A stretch of DNA of 64,000 nucleotides from Echiichthys vipera. Its lineage: Eukaryota > Chordata > Actinopteri > Perciformes > Trachinidae. Under the pieces are notes generated by a model. The model ran no database searches. It saw only the letters and a program-made list of their open reading frames with translations, and was not told where the DNA came from. The DNA is taken from the NCBI GenBank assembly GCA_963691815.1, contig OY829657.1, positions 26,293,243 through 26,357,242 on the forward strand, read 5' to 3'. A program made the translations under genes and the position numbers. Of the stretch, positions 11,615 to 22,246 are shown one piece after another. The number at the start of each line of letters is the position of its first letter. The stretch's first letter is position 1.

Positions 11615-12380
11615 TGAAAACAAAATACGTTAGGTGGTATATTAACAAATGCATTCTTCCTTAAAACATGCACAAATAGTCACAAACATAGTAAATAGGT
11701 CACATATTTGACGGTACACCTGTTTTGTCTATCCTCTACCGTGTCTTATGTATTCCTGACTTTGCACCTGTACGTGTCTTTACGTAATCTAGGGTGTCTA
11801 AAAATATATTTGAATCTTAACTAGACAGCCTGATTAAAAGAAAAGATTAAATATAAAATACGTATCATTTTAGCTTACCATTTCATGTAACGTAAGACTA
11901 ATTGGGAGCGTGTAAACGCATATAACGTTAGACACCTAAAACAATAACGGTGAGCGATCTCTTTCAATTAATATTAGCTATTGTGAAAACGGATATTTAT
12001 ACAAATCATCATCAAAGTTAAATATCACGTTAGCGGTTGTCCGCGCTGGCTGACTAGCTTGCTTAGTTAAATGAATGTTAACTGAGCTCTTAAAACATTA
12101 TACAGCCGATAATAATCTAGTTTCTATTACGTTAATAGGCGGCGAAAGGACGAAGAATGCAATGATTTACACATTTGATCGTTCTCAAATAGTTTTTAGC
12201 ACTATTTATTACTAGCTACTTACCTTTAATAGTCCGTGTGTCAAGCGATGAAAAAGGATGTAATCAAATAGACCCACAATGCACCATGGACACATGCGAA
12301 AAGAGGAATACGTCCTGCCTACGTTCAAACCCGACGCAGGGGGCTTTCAACTCATTTAAGGACTTCCCAAAACTTCAGAT

Positions 12381-12593
12381 ATGGACGTTTAAGGAGAGCC
12401 CAAAACTTCAGATGTGGACGTTAAAGGATAGCCCTAAGCTTCAAATATCGCCTCGGACGGGCTTACATTGGAATGAGTTGAAAGCCCTCTGCGTCGGGTT
12501 TGTACGTTTAAGGAGACCTTTTCAGTCCGTAACTAACGCCAAAGGCCCTGACCAATCTTCAGTATTTGACGCGTTGGGAGTGAGACTGTGTTG
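12381..12593 (-). repeat. Right terminal inverted repeat of the 12.2 kb element
   Basis: Inverted copy of 389-603, with one 40-bp subterminal unit at 12461-12501. A further partial unit at 12327-12357 lies in the opposite orientation, making the right end locally palindromic. Confidence 0.88.
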
Positions 12594-12600
12594 ATATTAA
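12593..12600. repeat. Right target-site duplication of the 12.2 kb transposon
   Basis: GATATTAA, identical to 381-388. The first G can alternatively be read as the last TIR base. Confidence 0.75.
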
Positions 12601-12737
12601 AGTGATAATCCAAATATGATCAAGCGGCGAAATACTCACGATTCTTGTCTGTCTCTCCGTCTGTCTTTGTCTCTCTCTGTCCATCTGTCCATCTTTTCTC
12701 TCTTTCTCTCTCCTTTTCTTCCTCCCCAACCGGTGCA

Positions 12738-12946
12738 GACAGATATCCGTCCTTCATAGAGCTGGTTCCACGTTCCTGCCTGTTATAGGGAAAGTTTTCA
12801 TTGCCACCATACTCAGTGGGGGAATTGTTGGGTCTATGTACGCCATAGATAAGTCAGAGTGTGGTCTATACCTACTCTGTAAAGGGTCCTGAGATAACTT
12901 TTGTTATGATTTGGCACTGTAAATAAAATTGAATTGAATTGAATAT
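12738..12946 (+). mobile_element. 5'-truncated LINE 3' tail, (TTGAA)n end
   Basis: It contains TGTTGGGTCTATGTA, GTGTGGTCTATACCTACTCT and GATTTGGCACTGTAAATAAA, and ends in TTGAATTGAATTGAAT. The same tail follows the Rex1-like reading frame at 43144-43250 and recurs at 43641-43762 and 49232-49442. This is therefore a dead-on-arrival copy of that LINE family or a SINE sharing its tail. A CT-rich tract precedes it. Confidence 0.65.
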
Positions 12947-14187
12947 ATGGATATTACGTCCGGTCTGAATGCAGCTTAAGCCTCACCAAGTAGTTTTGTC
13001 GACTAAACCTAACCATGTAGTACCACTGTGTACTCACTAGGAGGTGGTGGGTGTAAATACAGTAGCTGAATAGCTGCCTTGTGACTACTCTGTGTCTGTG
13101 TATAACTACGCTTGTTGAGTTTTGGGCTGTGAGTGCAATCAAAGCACTTGTATGTACAATAGTGCACAGTAGTACTGTGACACATCCAGTGTATTGTAGT
13201 TTCTGTTACTGCACTGCTGACATTCTACTTTTAATACTCTGCTAGTATGAAAAAAATGTGTTACAGCAACATCAATGCAAGTTCATCTTTGAACTTAAAT
13301 CCTACTATTATGCAATATTATGCTTTAAATGCTTTCATCTGAATATATTGGGAAAATGGTAGCACCTGAGCAGTGACAAATGTCCAATCACATCTTTATC
13401 ATGCCTAATCTGCATTGATGCATTTTTGATGAACGATGTTTCGAGGCAGAGAATCCAGCTGAAATTCAGTGCACCGGTTCCTCATCTTGGTTCATACACT
13501 TTAAGTGTTACACGACTCCTGTCACATGTTCTTTCCGGTGGAGGAGAATCTCCACTGTGGAGGATGAAGTTGTGATGTTATCAGAGAGGCAGGCTGATAG
13601 TGCCAAGGGCTGCTGCATTGACCGTGTAATCCCTGACAATAGACTTGATCTGGCTTTGACATGGATTTACAGGTAATTACTGCTCCTTGCACAGACACAG
13701 AGAGACTTAAAGAAGAGAGATGAACGTATCCCAGCCAATCCAAAGTTTCACTTTTCACTCTTTCTCTCTTCAGAGTAGCAGCTGTGTGCACTTCCATTTA
13801 GGATTAATTAGATCATTTCCCTCAGACATTTGCCACAGGGGTCAAACTACCCGTTCCCACTGTAAGCTGCTTGTTTACTGTGTCACTTTGTTCTAAATGA
13901 TTGTGGAGATTTCAAGGTCCAGTTGCACCTCTGTATGCAGTGGTCTACAAGCACAAAGTACTGAAAAGATATTTATACCTTTTGAGAAGTTTTTAACAAA
14001 TGTTACTCAGACAAAAGATCACATGACCCCTATTTAACTCACAATAAGCAGCAGTCTCCCAGATGCAAGAGCAGCACCATGGGTTTGTTTTGCTTCAGTG
14101 AGAACATGGCAGAATCCAGTGACAGCGCTCCACAGTCGGTGCGTTTACATGCGCTTTAAAAACCTACCTTATAAACGGATTAAGGTC
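12947..14187. other. No recognisable feature
   Basis: I see no convincing exon, RNA gene or TE end here. A purine/pyrimidine-mixed region around 13670-13790 has no conserved reading frame. Confidence 0.4.
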
Positions 14188-14290
14188 TGTAGGAATTTTA
14201 CACACAATACTTTAGTCAAATCAGAACGACCTCACAGAGTATATATTGCGTAATTCAAATTCTACAGGAGGCTTTCTGGAGTCTGCCCAG
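14188..14290 (+). mobile_element. LTR fragment (same family as 38898 and 60728)
   Basis: It begins TGTAGGAATTTTACACACAA and matches the first about 100 bp of the LTRs at 38898-39450 and 60728-61407. Similarity stops abruptly near 14290, so this is a truncated copy. Confidence 0.7.
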
Positions 14291-14536
14291 CCTCGGTTTG
14301 CCATTGTTTTTCTGTTATGAATTTTTCCAGCCTTGTGATTGGCTAAAATGGCCTTCCTGTGAGGAGCGCTATCTCCACCTACTGCTTTGGAATGTGCATG
14401 ACACTGTTTGAGGCTGATTTTGCGGTTTCATGTGGACAGAGATATTGTTTAATTACCGGTGGTGTGGACAGGAATTTTTTTCTAAACCAGGGGCCATAAA
14501 AGTTCTGCGTTCTGCGTTCATGTGGACTAGGCCTAA

Positions 14537-15741
14537 ATGACTCTTTCACAGTAGTTGGTCTGGAAGAATGGGTGTAATCCTTGATGAGCCAATCCGTGAG
14601 TGGATATGCTGGATCTCCGAGAAGAAAGAAGCCAACAAGTGTTGCATTGATCTCCCTCATTTCCTACGGGGAAAAATAAGAAATAAACGTAATGCTTTTA
14701 CTCAACACTTTTACTATATCGTATCAAATTATAATGGTTAACTGAACATTAACTAAAATGGTAATTGGGTGTAGTGATGTAGAAATCTCTATCTCACCTT
14801 TGGGAGAAGATGTGCTTGGGCCCAAAGGACGGACTGCTTCAGCACATTAGCATCATGCGCACACCCTGGCATCTTGCAGTTAATGTTCCAAAACCTACAA
14901 AAAATATTATAAATACATGGAGAATATTAATGACATTGTACAGAATACCCACATCAGAAATATGTTTGTAATTTATACACACATTCTTATCTCTCATCAT
15001 GTTTACCCCCACAAACACACACACACACCCACACACTCATACTCACCAGAAGCACGGAGGAAACCCATCCCTTGCGGTTTACAAAATCTTTGGAGCCATC
15101 ACTTGGTGGTAAAACCGGAATGTGGGTCCCGTCAATGCAGCCAAAAACCTGTAGAATGTTTCAGCTCGAACTGGCGTGCGGTAGCACAGTCCGCCTCTTC
15201 AGTTGGTGCCTTGATTATTGTTATCATGAATAACCGAGGACACCATTCTCTTACAGAAAGTGTAAACAAACTTCTTGAAGGTGGACTTATGAACACCAAA
15301 TTGGTTTGCGACAGCCCTGTATTTCGCACAACTGGAGAGCTTGTACAAGACAATAGCGACCCTGATCTGCAACGGAATTTGAGCTCTTACAGTCACTTCC
15401 TTAAAAAACTCCTTCCATCGTCCTTTATAGTTTGTAGAATAATCTGCGTGTCATCCTGAAGTTCTCCTTCCACTCAGCATCATAAAAGCCCCCACCAGTC
15501 TTTGCTCCTGACCCGCATCCAGCATGTCCGAGGAGCCCGTGGCAATGTTAGTAGCCAGGGACCACAGTAGAACAATGTAGCGTATACCTTGCTTTTTAAA
15601 GCCATTAAAACCACAGATAGGGTACATCTTGCCTGTACGAGAAGTAAAGCATATAGAATGTACGAAATGTACAGCGATGTTCTTCCTGCTGTATGTTGTT
15701 GTGAATGATCTTAACAAAGGTCGACCAGAAGAAAAAGTCAT
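14537..15741 (-). pseudogene. PIF/Harbinger (HARBI1-like) transposase pseudogene
   Basis: Read on -, successive blocks match the Harbinger nuclease in order. An N-terminal segment has EWKENFRMTRRLFYKL. Then comes a helix-turn-helix-like block with VANQFGVHKSTFKKFVY (15199-15396). Next is GCIDGTHIPVLPP with the first catalytic Asp (about 15150-15050), then CAHDANVLK with the second Asp, then FLLGDPAYPLTDWLIKDYT (about 14640-14550). Sequence changes at about 14537, before the expected catalytic Glu, so the C-terminus is lost. Stops and frame changes occur between blocks; a few may be introns, since acceptor- and donor-like borders flank the GCIDGT block. No element termini could be assigned. 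A hAT MITE abuts its upstream side. Confidence 0.8.
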
Positions 15742-15770
15742 ATTATGGCCAGTTGGACGTTGGCGGAGCG

Positions 15771-16580
15771 CAGTGACGTGCAGTCAGGGGAGGCAGGTGT
15801 GGCTGTGCCTCCCCTGTCATCATGAGAGGAAAAATAAATGAAATTATAAAATAACACAAGTATTAATATTTGTCCTCTGAACTATGATTTTGGTGTGGTT
15901 CTTAATGTATTTTGACCATTTTTATAGTAAAAATCGCAGAAAATTCTGTGTTTCCTGCTTAAATAAACGGAGTCTCTTCGGAGGCGAGAGGTGAGGCACG
16001 GACAGCCTGTCGCGTGCTCGTTCCCATTTCTGTGTATGTTTCCAATATGATGGTTGAGGACACTTTCATGTAATAAAAGTATACGTCTTCTCTTCCATGG
16101 TGTTCAGTAATGTATTTTACATATGTGTGTAACATTTACATCTTATTGATATGACATAAATCCACAGGGAAAATGCTTGCCTTGAGGCAGGCAGTACCTC
16201 TGCCTCAAGGAGGGGGGTGATAGTGAGCAGCCTTATAGCCTGCATCCAGCCAGGTCACGGTGAACTCTAACCTGCGTGCAAAAAGTAAACACAAGAAGTG
16301 TGCTGTGCGACGCTGTAGAGCTTAGCAACAAGTTGTCATTTCTTGCCCTGAAAATGGAGGATTTGATTTCTATACTAAGACATTTTTCAAAGCTGGACTT
16401 TCAGTCAGTAAAGGTAAGATATACTGCAATATACAGTGGCACTGGTGTTTTTAAAATGGTTTTCAGCATCCTATTCGCTCCTATTCTCTCATCCTATCCT
16501 ATTGGCACCCTACTGTATGTTTGTAAATCTGACTTGTGAGTCAGTGCCTCCCCAACCCCAACCCTCACTGCACGTCACTG
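15771..16580. mobile_element. hAT-like MITE with CAGTGACGTGCAG ends
   Basis: Starts CAGTGACGTGCAGTCAGGGG and ends CTGCACGTCACTG, an inverted pair. GAGGCA/TGCCTC words sit beneath both ends. The CAGTG start is hAT-typical. No intact 8-bp duplication is visible. No transposase is recognised. Confidence 0.75.
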
Positions 16581-16801
16581 GCGTCATTTCTACATTCAAC
16601 CCCTGCTCATGTATAGGGGAACTTTTATTACTGATTATTCCCTAAACCAGGGTAAGGTCAATTTTGGGTTACTTATTTCCGGGTGCAGCTACAAACCGTT
16701 TCCTTGTGTTTTTCACACGGCTTCAAACCTCACAAGGAGTGTTTCAGAAGTGTAGTACAGATTTAGTATATTTGATATTGCTTATATATACAGTATATAT
16801 A

Positions 16802-17835
16802 CACTCAACAAAAATGTAAACGCAACACTTTTGTTTTTGCTCCCATTTTTCATGAGATGTACTTAAAGATCTAAAATTCATACCAGATACACAATATTAC
16901 CATTTCTCTCAAACATTGTTCACAAATCTGTCTAAATGTGTGATAGTGAGCACTTCTGCTTTGCTGAGATAATCCATCCCACCTCACAGGTGTGCCACAT
17001 CCAGATGCTGATCTGACATCATGATTAGTGAACAGGTGAGCCTTAGACTGTCCACAATAAAAGGCCACCCTGAAATGTACAGTACATTTTTTTTGCTTTA
17101 TTGGGGGTCTGGGGACTCAGAACCAGTCGGTATCTGGTGTGACCACCATTTGCCTCATGCAGTGCAACACATCTCCTTCGCATAGAGTTTATCAGATTGT
17201 CAATTGTGGCCTGTGGAATATTGGTCCACTCCTCTTCAATGGCTGTGCGAAGTTGCTGGATATTAGTGGGAACTGGTACACGCTGTCGTATACGCCGGTC
17301 AAGAGCATCCCAAACATGCTCAATGGGTGACATGTCTGGTGAGTATGCTGGCCATGCAAGAACTGGGACATTTTCAGCTTCCAAGAATTGTGTACAGATC
17401 CTTGCAACATGTGGCCGTGCATTATCTTGCTGAAACATGAGGTGATGTTCATGGAAGAATGGCACAACAATGGACCTCAGGATCTCATCACGGTATCTCT
17501 GTGCATTCAGAATGCCATCAATAAAATGCACCTGTGTTCTTCGTCCATAACAGATGCCTGCCCATACCATAACCCCACCACCACCATGGGCCACTCGATC
17601 CACAACATTGACATCAGAAAAGCGCTCACCCCCTGGATGTGACACACCTGTGAGGTGGGATGGATTATCTCAGCAAAGCAGAAGTGCTCACTATCACACA
17701 TTTAGACAGATTTGTGAACAATGTTTGAGAGAAATGGTAATATTGTGTATCTGGAATGAATTTTAGATCTTTAAGTCCATCTCATGAAAAATGGGAGCAA
17801 AAACAAAAGTGTTGCGTTTATATTTTTGTTGAGTG
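16802..17835 (-). mobile_element. Tc1/mariner element, internally deleted, TA duplication
   Basis: Long inverted ends (about 200 bp each, 16802-17010 and 17641-17835) begin CACTCAACAAAAATGTAAAC. They are bordered by TA at 16800-16801 and 17836-17837. The minus-strand transposase lacks its N-terminal half because coding sequence runs straight into the right inverted repeat. Confidence 0.93.
17043..17645 (-). pseudogene. Tc1-type DD34E transposase, N-terminally truncated
   Basis: About 200 residues remain open. They begin just inside the right inverted repeat, include VMVWAGICYG, then QQDNARPHVAR with the second catalytic Asp and AYSPDMSPIEHVWD with the catalytic Glu at Tc1-like spacing. The bipartite DNA-binding domain and the first catalytic Asp are missing. 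Full-length relatives are about 340 residues. Inactive on its own, but the frame is uninterrupted, so decay is recent. Confidence 0.92.
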
Positions 17836-17837
17836 TA

Positions 17838-18589
17838 TATGCAAATAGTGCTAATGGATCAGACCACTGTAAAAAGTAATTCTGTTTACTTTCACAACTA
17901 ATTTACTTGAAATTAACGTACTGAAGTACTCTAGCTGAGTACAGTTTGGAGGTACTTTAAGCTTTGGAGTTACATACATTTGACCAAACTTCTGTCAGAA
18001 AGATCAAAGTAATCAGAAGTACACTGCTATTTATTGTACACAAATACAGGAACTATGTGTCTCAAGGTCAGATTATGAGACTGAGTAGCATTAATAAATG
18101 TAGGGCTGGTAAATGTAACGGTGATGGTTGGTATCATTACTTAACATTAGCTAACAAAAATAATTATCAAAGATAATAATAAATAATGACTCTAGTTAGT
18201 TCCTTTGGGCCCCACCCTTGTGTGATAACTAATTTCATTGATAACATCTCATGAAATATACTCAACTATTCATTTAGGACTGTGAATAAAAATGAACCTA
18301 ATAATCACTATTAAAATCACTGTCAGTTGCTAGACAGTTAAAGGATTTAAGTTTGACCCAGAAGAGGTTGGCACATTCATCTTTGTGTAATATTACATAA
18401 ACAGACGTATTTATAAACAAACATTTATTACCATATTAATAAAGGCAGGTTATGTATGTAATCTGTTTATGATAAAGTTTCAGTTAAGAGTTATTAAGCC
18501 TGCAAAGACCATTTACCTGTGTGAAGCATAGCTGTAATGAAAATCATTAACTTAATCAACAAAATTACATAAAAACGAATACTTGCTAA
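17838..18589. other. No recognisable feature
   Basis: AT-rich sequence without supported genes or TE termini. Confidence 0.4.
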
Positions 18590-18752
18590 TTGTTTTTTAA
18601 TATTTTCGTAAATGTCTTTAACCTGCCAGGGACTGCAGATGAAAATTAGCCTGTATGGCTAAATCTGGTACATTTACATGTGCGACTTTGTTGCTCTTGT
18701 TAATTAATGTGCGTTGTCCCTTTTCTTAAAATAAAATATCAAAATGACAAAA
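18590..18752 (+). mobile_element. L2-type LINE 3' tail
   Basis: It matches 58610-58745 nearly base for base, including CCTGCCAGGGACTGCAGATG and TAGCCTGTATGGCTAAATCT. The other copy follows an L2-like reverse transcriptase C-terminus, which identifies the family. Confidence 0.75.
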
Positions 18753-19994
18753 ATAACCCACAGTGGGGCTGCGTGAGAGGAGAGAGACGGACCCATAGAC
18801 TGTTTACCGAACTGGACTCTGGGCCATATGCATGGGAATGAATCAGGCCGACTACAGATTTCTCCCTTTTCCCTTATGCTCTGACTAAGGAGCTAAACTG
18901 GTCCCTAGTAGCTTTTTATAAATAGAGTTTCTAAGAAGGTGTGAAAAGTCTCTAAATCTTGTGAGACAGTGCCCGCCTGTGAGTGCTTTGGGACGGGGAA
19001 GGGACTCCCAGCAGCACCCTCTGGTCGTTGAGGACACTCACTGCAGAGTGATTGGTGCATCAGAGTCCAAAACAACACAAAAGTCTCCACTAACTCCAGA
19101 AACAGTGGACAGATTTCTCTCTAGGGATGGAGGAGGATTTGGGAAGTCTCCAGATTTGGAGAGAAAGTCTCCAGTGTTTGTATTCTCCACAGTGTTGTTG
19201 GTGTATTTCTGTGGCAGTTACAGCGCCACATCCAAGCCTGGCATGTGTACTACAGCGTTTTTAGATGGTTTCACTGGTTTCGTGTGGATGCCGATATTTT
19301 CTTAAGCCTAGTCAGTGTGGACGGAAAACTTTTTAAGAACAACAAAGAAAAAAAAGGTTGTTTTAGATCACGTGGACACACCCTTAGACCAATGGCAGCG
19401 GAAACTGGTCTGGATGGTTTTCACACCCAGGTGTGAAACTAGGGGGGATCCTTGACCACATGGCTGTTGTTTTGTTGTTTAACAAGAGGACATGCTTCCC
19501 CATCTTGGTTGGTTGTGAGAATGTGGTCAAAGATGTTTTTTTGGGCCTTTCTTTGTCCAACTGAAAATTCAAATCAATCACAGAAATTAACAAATCATCT
19601 GTGGAGTGCCAGTGATACCTACACAAAAAGTGGAGTGCTGTAAGTGTACTTGTGATAATACAAAACTTGGAGAAATTATTTTAGCATATGTATCAGTACT
19701 TTTTGAACATTTTCAGAACATAGTCATTTCCATCGCTCAATACACTACATAAAGAGATCTCTGCTTTTGTGTGTACAATGTTATCAATACTGTTAGAATG
19801 GACATGACAAAGGACATGACAAAACTAGAAATATAACATACAAATTTGAATAAGCTTCAGTTATTCTTTAGTAGGTAATGGTCCTTTTTGGGATGTACTA
19901 CCTTTGCATCCTTTTCTGCATGAGCAGCCCATTCAGTAATCATATCTTGACAGTAAGCCTGTGAATGTTCTCATTCGTCCAGGTCATCGTTATC
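18753..19994. other. Unresolved repeat-like sequence
   Basis: Near 19265-19390 are words such as CGTGTGGATGCCGATATTTT and GTGTGGACGGAAAAC that echo 14430-14530 and look like eroded DNA-transposon ends. No gene supported. Confidence 0.35.
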
Positions 19995-20214
19995 CTCAAA
20001 GCAATTTCAGTCAAAAACAACTGGACTGGTTGTTTGTCTAGGAAGACGTTTCACCTCTCATCCAAGAGGCTTCATCAGTTCATGCACGCATCTGAGTCCC
20101 AGTCCCAGCCTGGTCAGATGCGTACATGAACTGATGAAGCCTCTTGGATGAGAGGTGAAACGTCTTCCTAGACAAACAACCAGTCGAGTTGTTTTTGACT
20201 GAAATTGCTTTGAG
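19995..20214. repeat. 220-bp near-perfect palindrome, Penelope-type repeat
   Basis: The arms (19995-20096 and 20113-20214) are inverse copies with very few mismatches, separated by about 16 bp. Each arm holds CTGATGAAGCCTCTTGG and TGAGAGGTGAAACGTC, a motif I associate with fish Penelope-like repeats. The core CTGATGA ... stem ... GAAAC resembles a hammerhead ribozyme (20131-20161 on +; the inverse arm carries it on -). Confidence 0.7.
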
Positions 20215-21212
20215 CATATCTTGACAGCATACTTTACACCTTTTTAGGTCTAAAGTTGAGTCTGACTCAGCCATGTCAGGCCTGTCAGGCAATCAGGCTG
20301 CTGTTTCTATCCTTCCAGCTCCTGAGAAGCCTCCACCCTTCAAGTGGGTTTGATTAGACAGAGGCAGATAAGGGCCAGGGCTGCCTGGGGAGTGGACCTG
20401 GGTGGGAATGCAGCTGAAGGCAGCACTAGATGAACTAGACGTAATGAACCTCTGCAACATCTCCCACTGCCCCAGTCCTGGGCCTGCCAAATAGCTCATC
20501 ATAGGCTGATCTATCCACTCCACGGCAGCTAATAGCTCCATTGGGCCTCTTCTGGCACCTCCCCAACTGTCTCTGAACTCATCTCTTCCCCAACCTCCAG
20601 TGATGGACATGTAATAAATGTGCTATGATGGTGGTAGAGGCAGCACAGGCCAGGCTTGATTAGATTAATTGATTACCTCACTCCATCATCATTTCACCAG
20701 TTCAGACCATAGACTATATAAAAAATGGCTGTAGCCTCTCCGTTGAAGTCCGTTCTCTCAACTTGATCCAATCATACTCGCCTCTGGGAGCTGCTATCTT
20801 ACCAGACTTTGACTCTGCCTCATTTCCTCTCATGCCCCTTGTGACCACTCGGTGAACTGCAGTTTTTGGCACTTCCTTATTGGATGAACCAGGAGGATGC
20901 TGTGGTGGGGGCTTGGTTTGGATAAGCAGTCGGAGTTCTGGCGTGGAAAAAAAAAGCAATGTACTGCTGTGGACAGACACCTAAAAATTTCCATATGAGT
21001 TTAAAGAAATACTTTACCCATGTAAATCTGTCCATCTAAACAAATTGCCCGCATTGTCATGACACAGACCTGCCGTAAGATTGGTGAAATATCTTTGAAG
21101 ATATATCTAATCATGTTTAAGGTGGAATTGTTAATTTTCACATTTCCTGAAACTGTCAAAATCTCTTTGAAAACGTCATGTATCTGTTGCTTTTCTCCCC
21201 ACATCCCTCTCT
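20215..21212. other. No supported gene
   Basis: A GC-richer stretch at 20293-20610 has an open minus-strand frame of about 105 codons rich in Gly, Ser and Pro, but no family is recognised. I treat it as chance. Confidence 0.35.
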
Positions 21213-21839
21213 GGGCGCACTCACACTGTCCGTCCGTACCGTGCCCCGGGCTTTAGGGTACTTGTTCCCCCCTCCCTCTCTCCACACTGGCCAGCCCGTT
21301 TGTACTCACGATGCCTGGGCCTCGCGCAAATGCTTCTTGCCTGTCCATACGTCATCACGCCGTAACACATGTCCAACAGGCGCACATAAAATGACGTCAT
21401 CGCAATGCGTTGCTTTGTTTACAAATCTTGCCAGAGTTTTTGTGCGTCTTGTCAAACTGTTTTTAAATATTTTCATCCGACCAAATCTGCAGTCAACACT
21501 CCACCTCTGCATCACACCAATGTGAACCTTTCGCCACCATTGTTGTTGTTGTTAAATGTCCGCACATGGTCCGTCTTTTTATTTTTCTTTCTATGTCCGA
21601 ACAGGCGCACATAAAATGACGTCAGTAGGCCTCGTGCTCATGCTCGTACACGTGCGCACGCTCGTGCTCGTACATGTGCAAACACTCTTTACAAAAGCCC
21701 ACCTCTCTCAAACGGGCCGTGGATGGCCAACTGGCCGCAGCTAGGCGCAGAGCGGTTGCACTGACACTGGTCCAACGAACTAGGCTTTAACCGTAAAACC
21801 TGTTTTGGCCTGGTACGGAAGGACAGTGTAAGTGCGCCC
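21213..21839. mobile_element. Harbinger-like MITE, TCT duplication (second copy)
   Basis: Ends GGGCGCACTCACACTGTCC and its inverse are flanked by TCT at 21210-21212 and 21840-21842. It is homologous to 10234-10806 over most of its length, and the internal ATGACGTCA words are duplicated. Confidence 0.85.
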
Positions 21840-21846
21840 TCTGTTT

Positions 21847-22246
21847 GCTCTTAATGTCATCTGCTACATTTCACCGCACCCGAAGAAAAACAACCAGATC
21901 AGAGCCGAGGAGTCTGACGCATCATCAATAACTGCTCTGAACAAACTGTGAAACTAGGCAGCACTGATTAAATATTAAGATTATGTTACTGTATTGCATT
22001 TTTGTAAGTCGGACAGCCAAAACCAAGCCCCGCCCACAAGCTGGACAAACTCTGTTTTTACAGCTAAACAGTACACGCAACAAAATGTGGTTCTGAAAAC
22101 ACTTTATGCAAGAAATATGCGAAACAGTAACAGAATGTTCAAATTTGATTTGAGTTCAGAGCACTTATTGATGCTGCGTCAGAGACTCCTCGGCTCTGAT
22201 TGGTTGTTGGTCAGGTGCAGTGGATATAGCAGATGACATTAAGAGC
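21847..22246. mobile_element. 400-bp fold-back element
   Basis: The ends GCTCTTAATGTCATCTGCTA and TAGCAGATGACATTAAGAGC are perfect inverses. Similarity continues inward for about 95 bp (shared AGAGCCGAGGAGTC and its inverse). It abuts the MITE at 21213-21839. No coding content. Superfamily unknown. Confidence 0.8.

Larger units (their letters stand above)
8377..12290 (-). pseudogene. Zinc-ribbon/chromodomain-like transposon gene, spliced
   Basis: Minus-strand exons with GT-AG borders: non-coding exon ending at 12224 (donor GTAAGT), 11022-11211 (ATG at the exon start), 9556-9700, 9181-9224 and 8377-8431 (stop). The protein starts MPTQKQCITC and contains KMCKQCGAK, giving paired CxxC knuckles of a zinc ribbon, followed by a lysine-rich stretch. 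The third block has a CVCPWEMDTEDA motif. The last two exons join in phase to read EVLVQWLPCSGC then NSWEPKENVLQK, which looks like a chromodomain strand plus the WEP.ENL signature. Two defects are visible. The A8 run at 11063-11070 (+ strand T8) puts the rest of exon 2 out of frame. The 9556-9700 exon ends in a phase that does not feed the chromo-like frame. It is therefore probably decayed. Function unknown; a DNA- or chromatin-binding accessory of transposition is a guess. Confidence 0.6.
389..12593 (+). mobile_element. 12.2 kb two-gene DNA transposon, KDZ/Zisupton-like
   Basis: The left end (389 onward, starting CAACACAGTCTC) and the right end (ending GAGACTGTGTTG at 12593) are inverted copies over about 213 bp. 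They are flanked by the direct repeat ATATTAA or GATATTAA. Inside are two convergent spliced genes. The plus-strand gene has the N- and C-terminal regions of a KDZ-like transposase but no recognisable catalytic core. The minus-strand gene encodes a small CxxC zinc-ribbon protein with a chromodomain-like C-terminus. Each gene starts with a non-coding exon next to its TIR, so the promoters sit at the element ends. A 573-bp Harbinger-like MITE (10234-10806), a small MITE (11466-11614) and microsatellites are nested inside. The TIRs remain highly similar while the genes have frameshifts, so the insertion is probably moderately recent but no longer autonomous. The KDZ assignment rests on protein resemblance plus the 8-bp duplication. 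Confidence 0.8.

Noticed and set aside
14917..15459. 180-codon plus-strand open frame
   Set aside because: It is the antisense of the Harbinger transposase blocks read on the minus strand.
17139..17642. Plus-strand open frames over the Tc1 element
   Set aside because: Antisense shadows of the DD34E transposase.
20293..20610. 105-codon minus-strand frame, Gly/Ser/Pro-rich
   Set aside because: No recognisable domain, no splice sites, typical of GC-rich chance frames.
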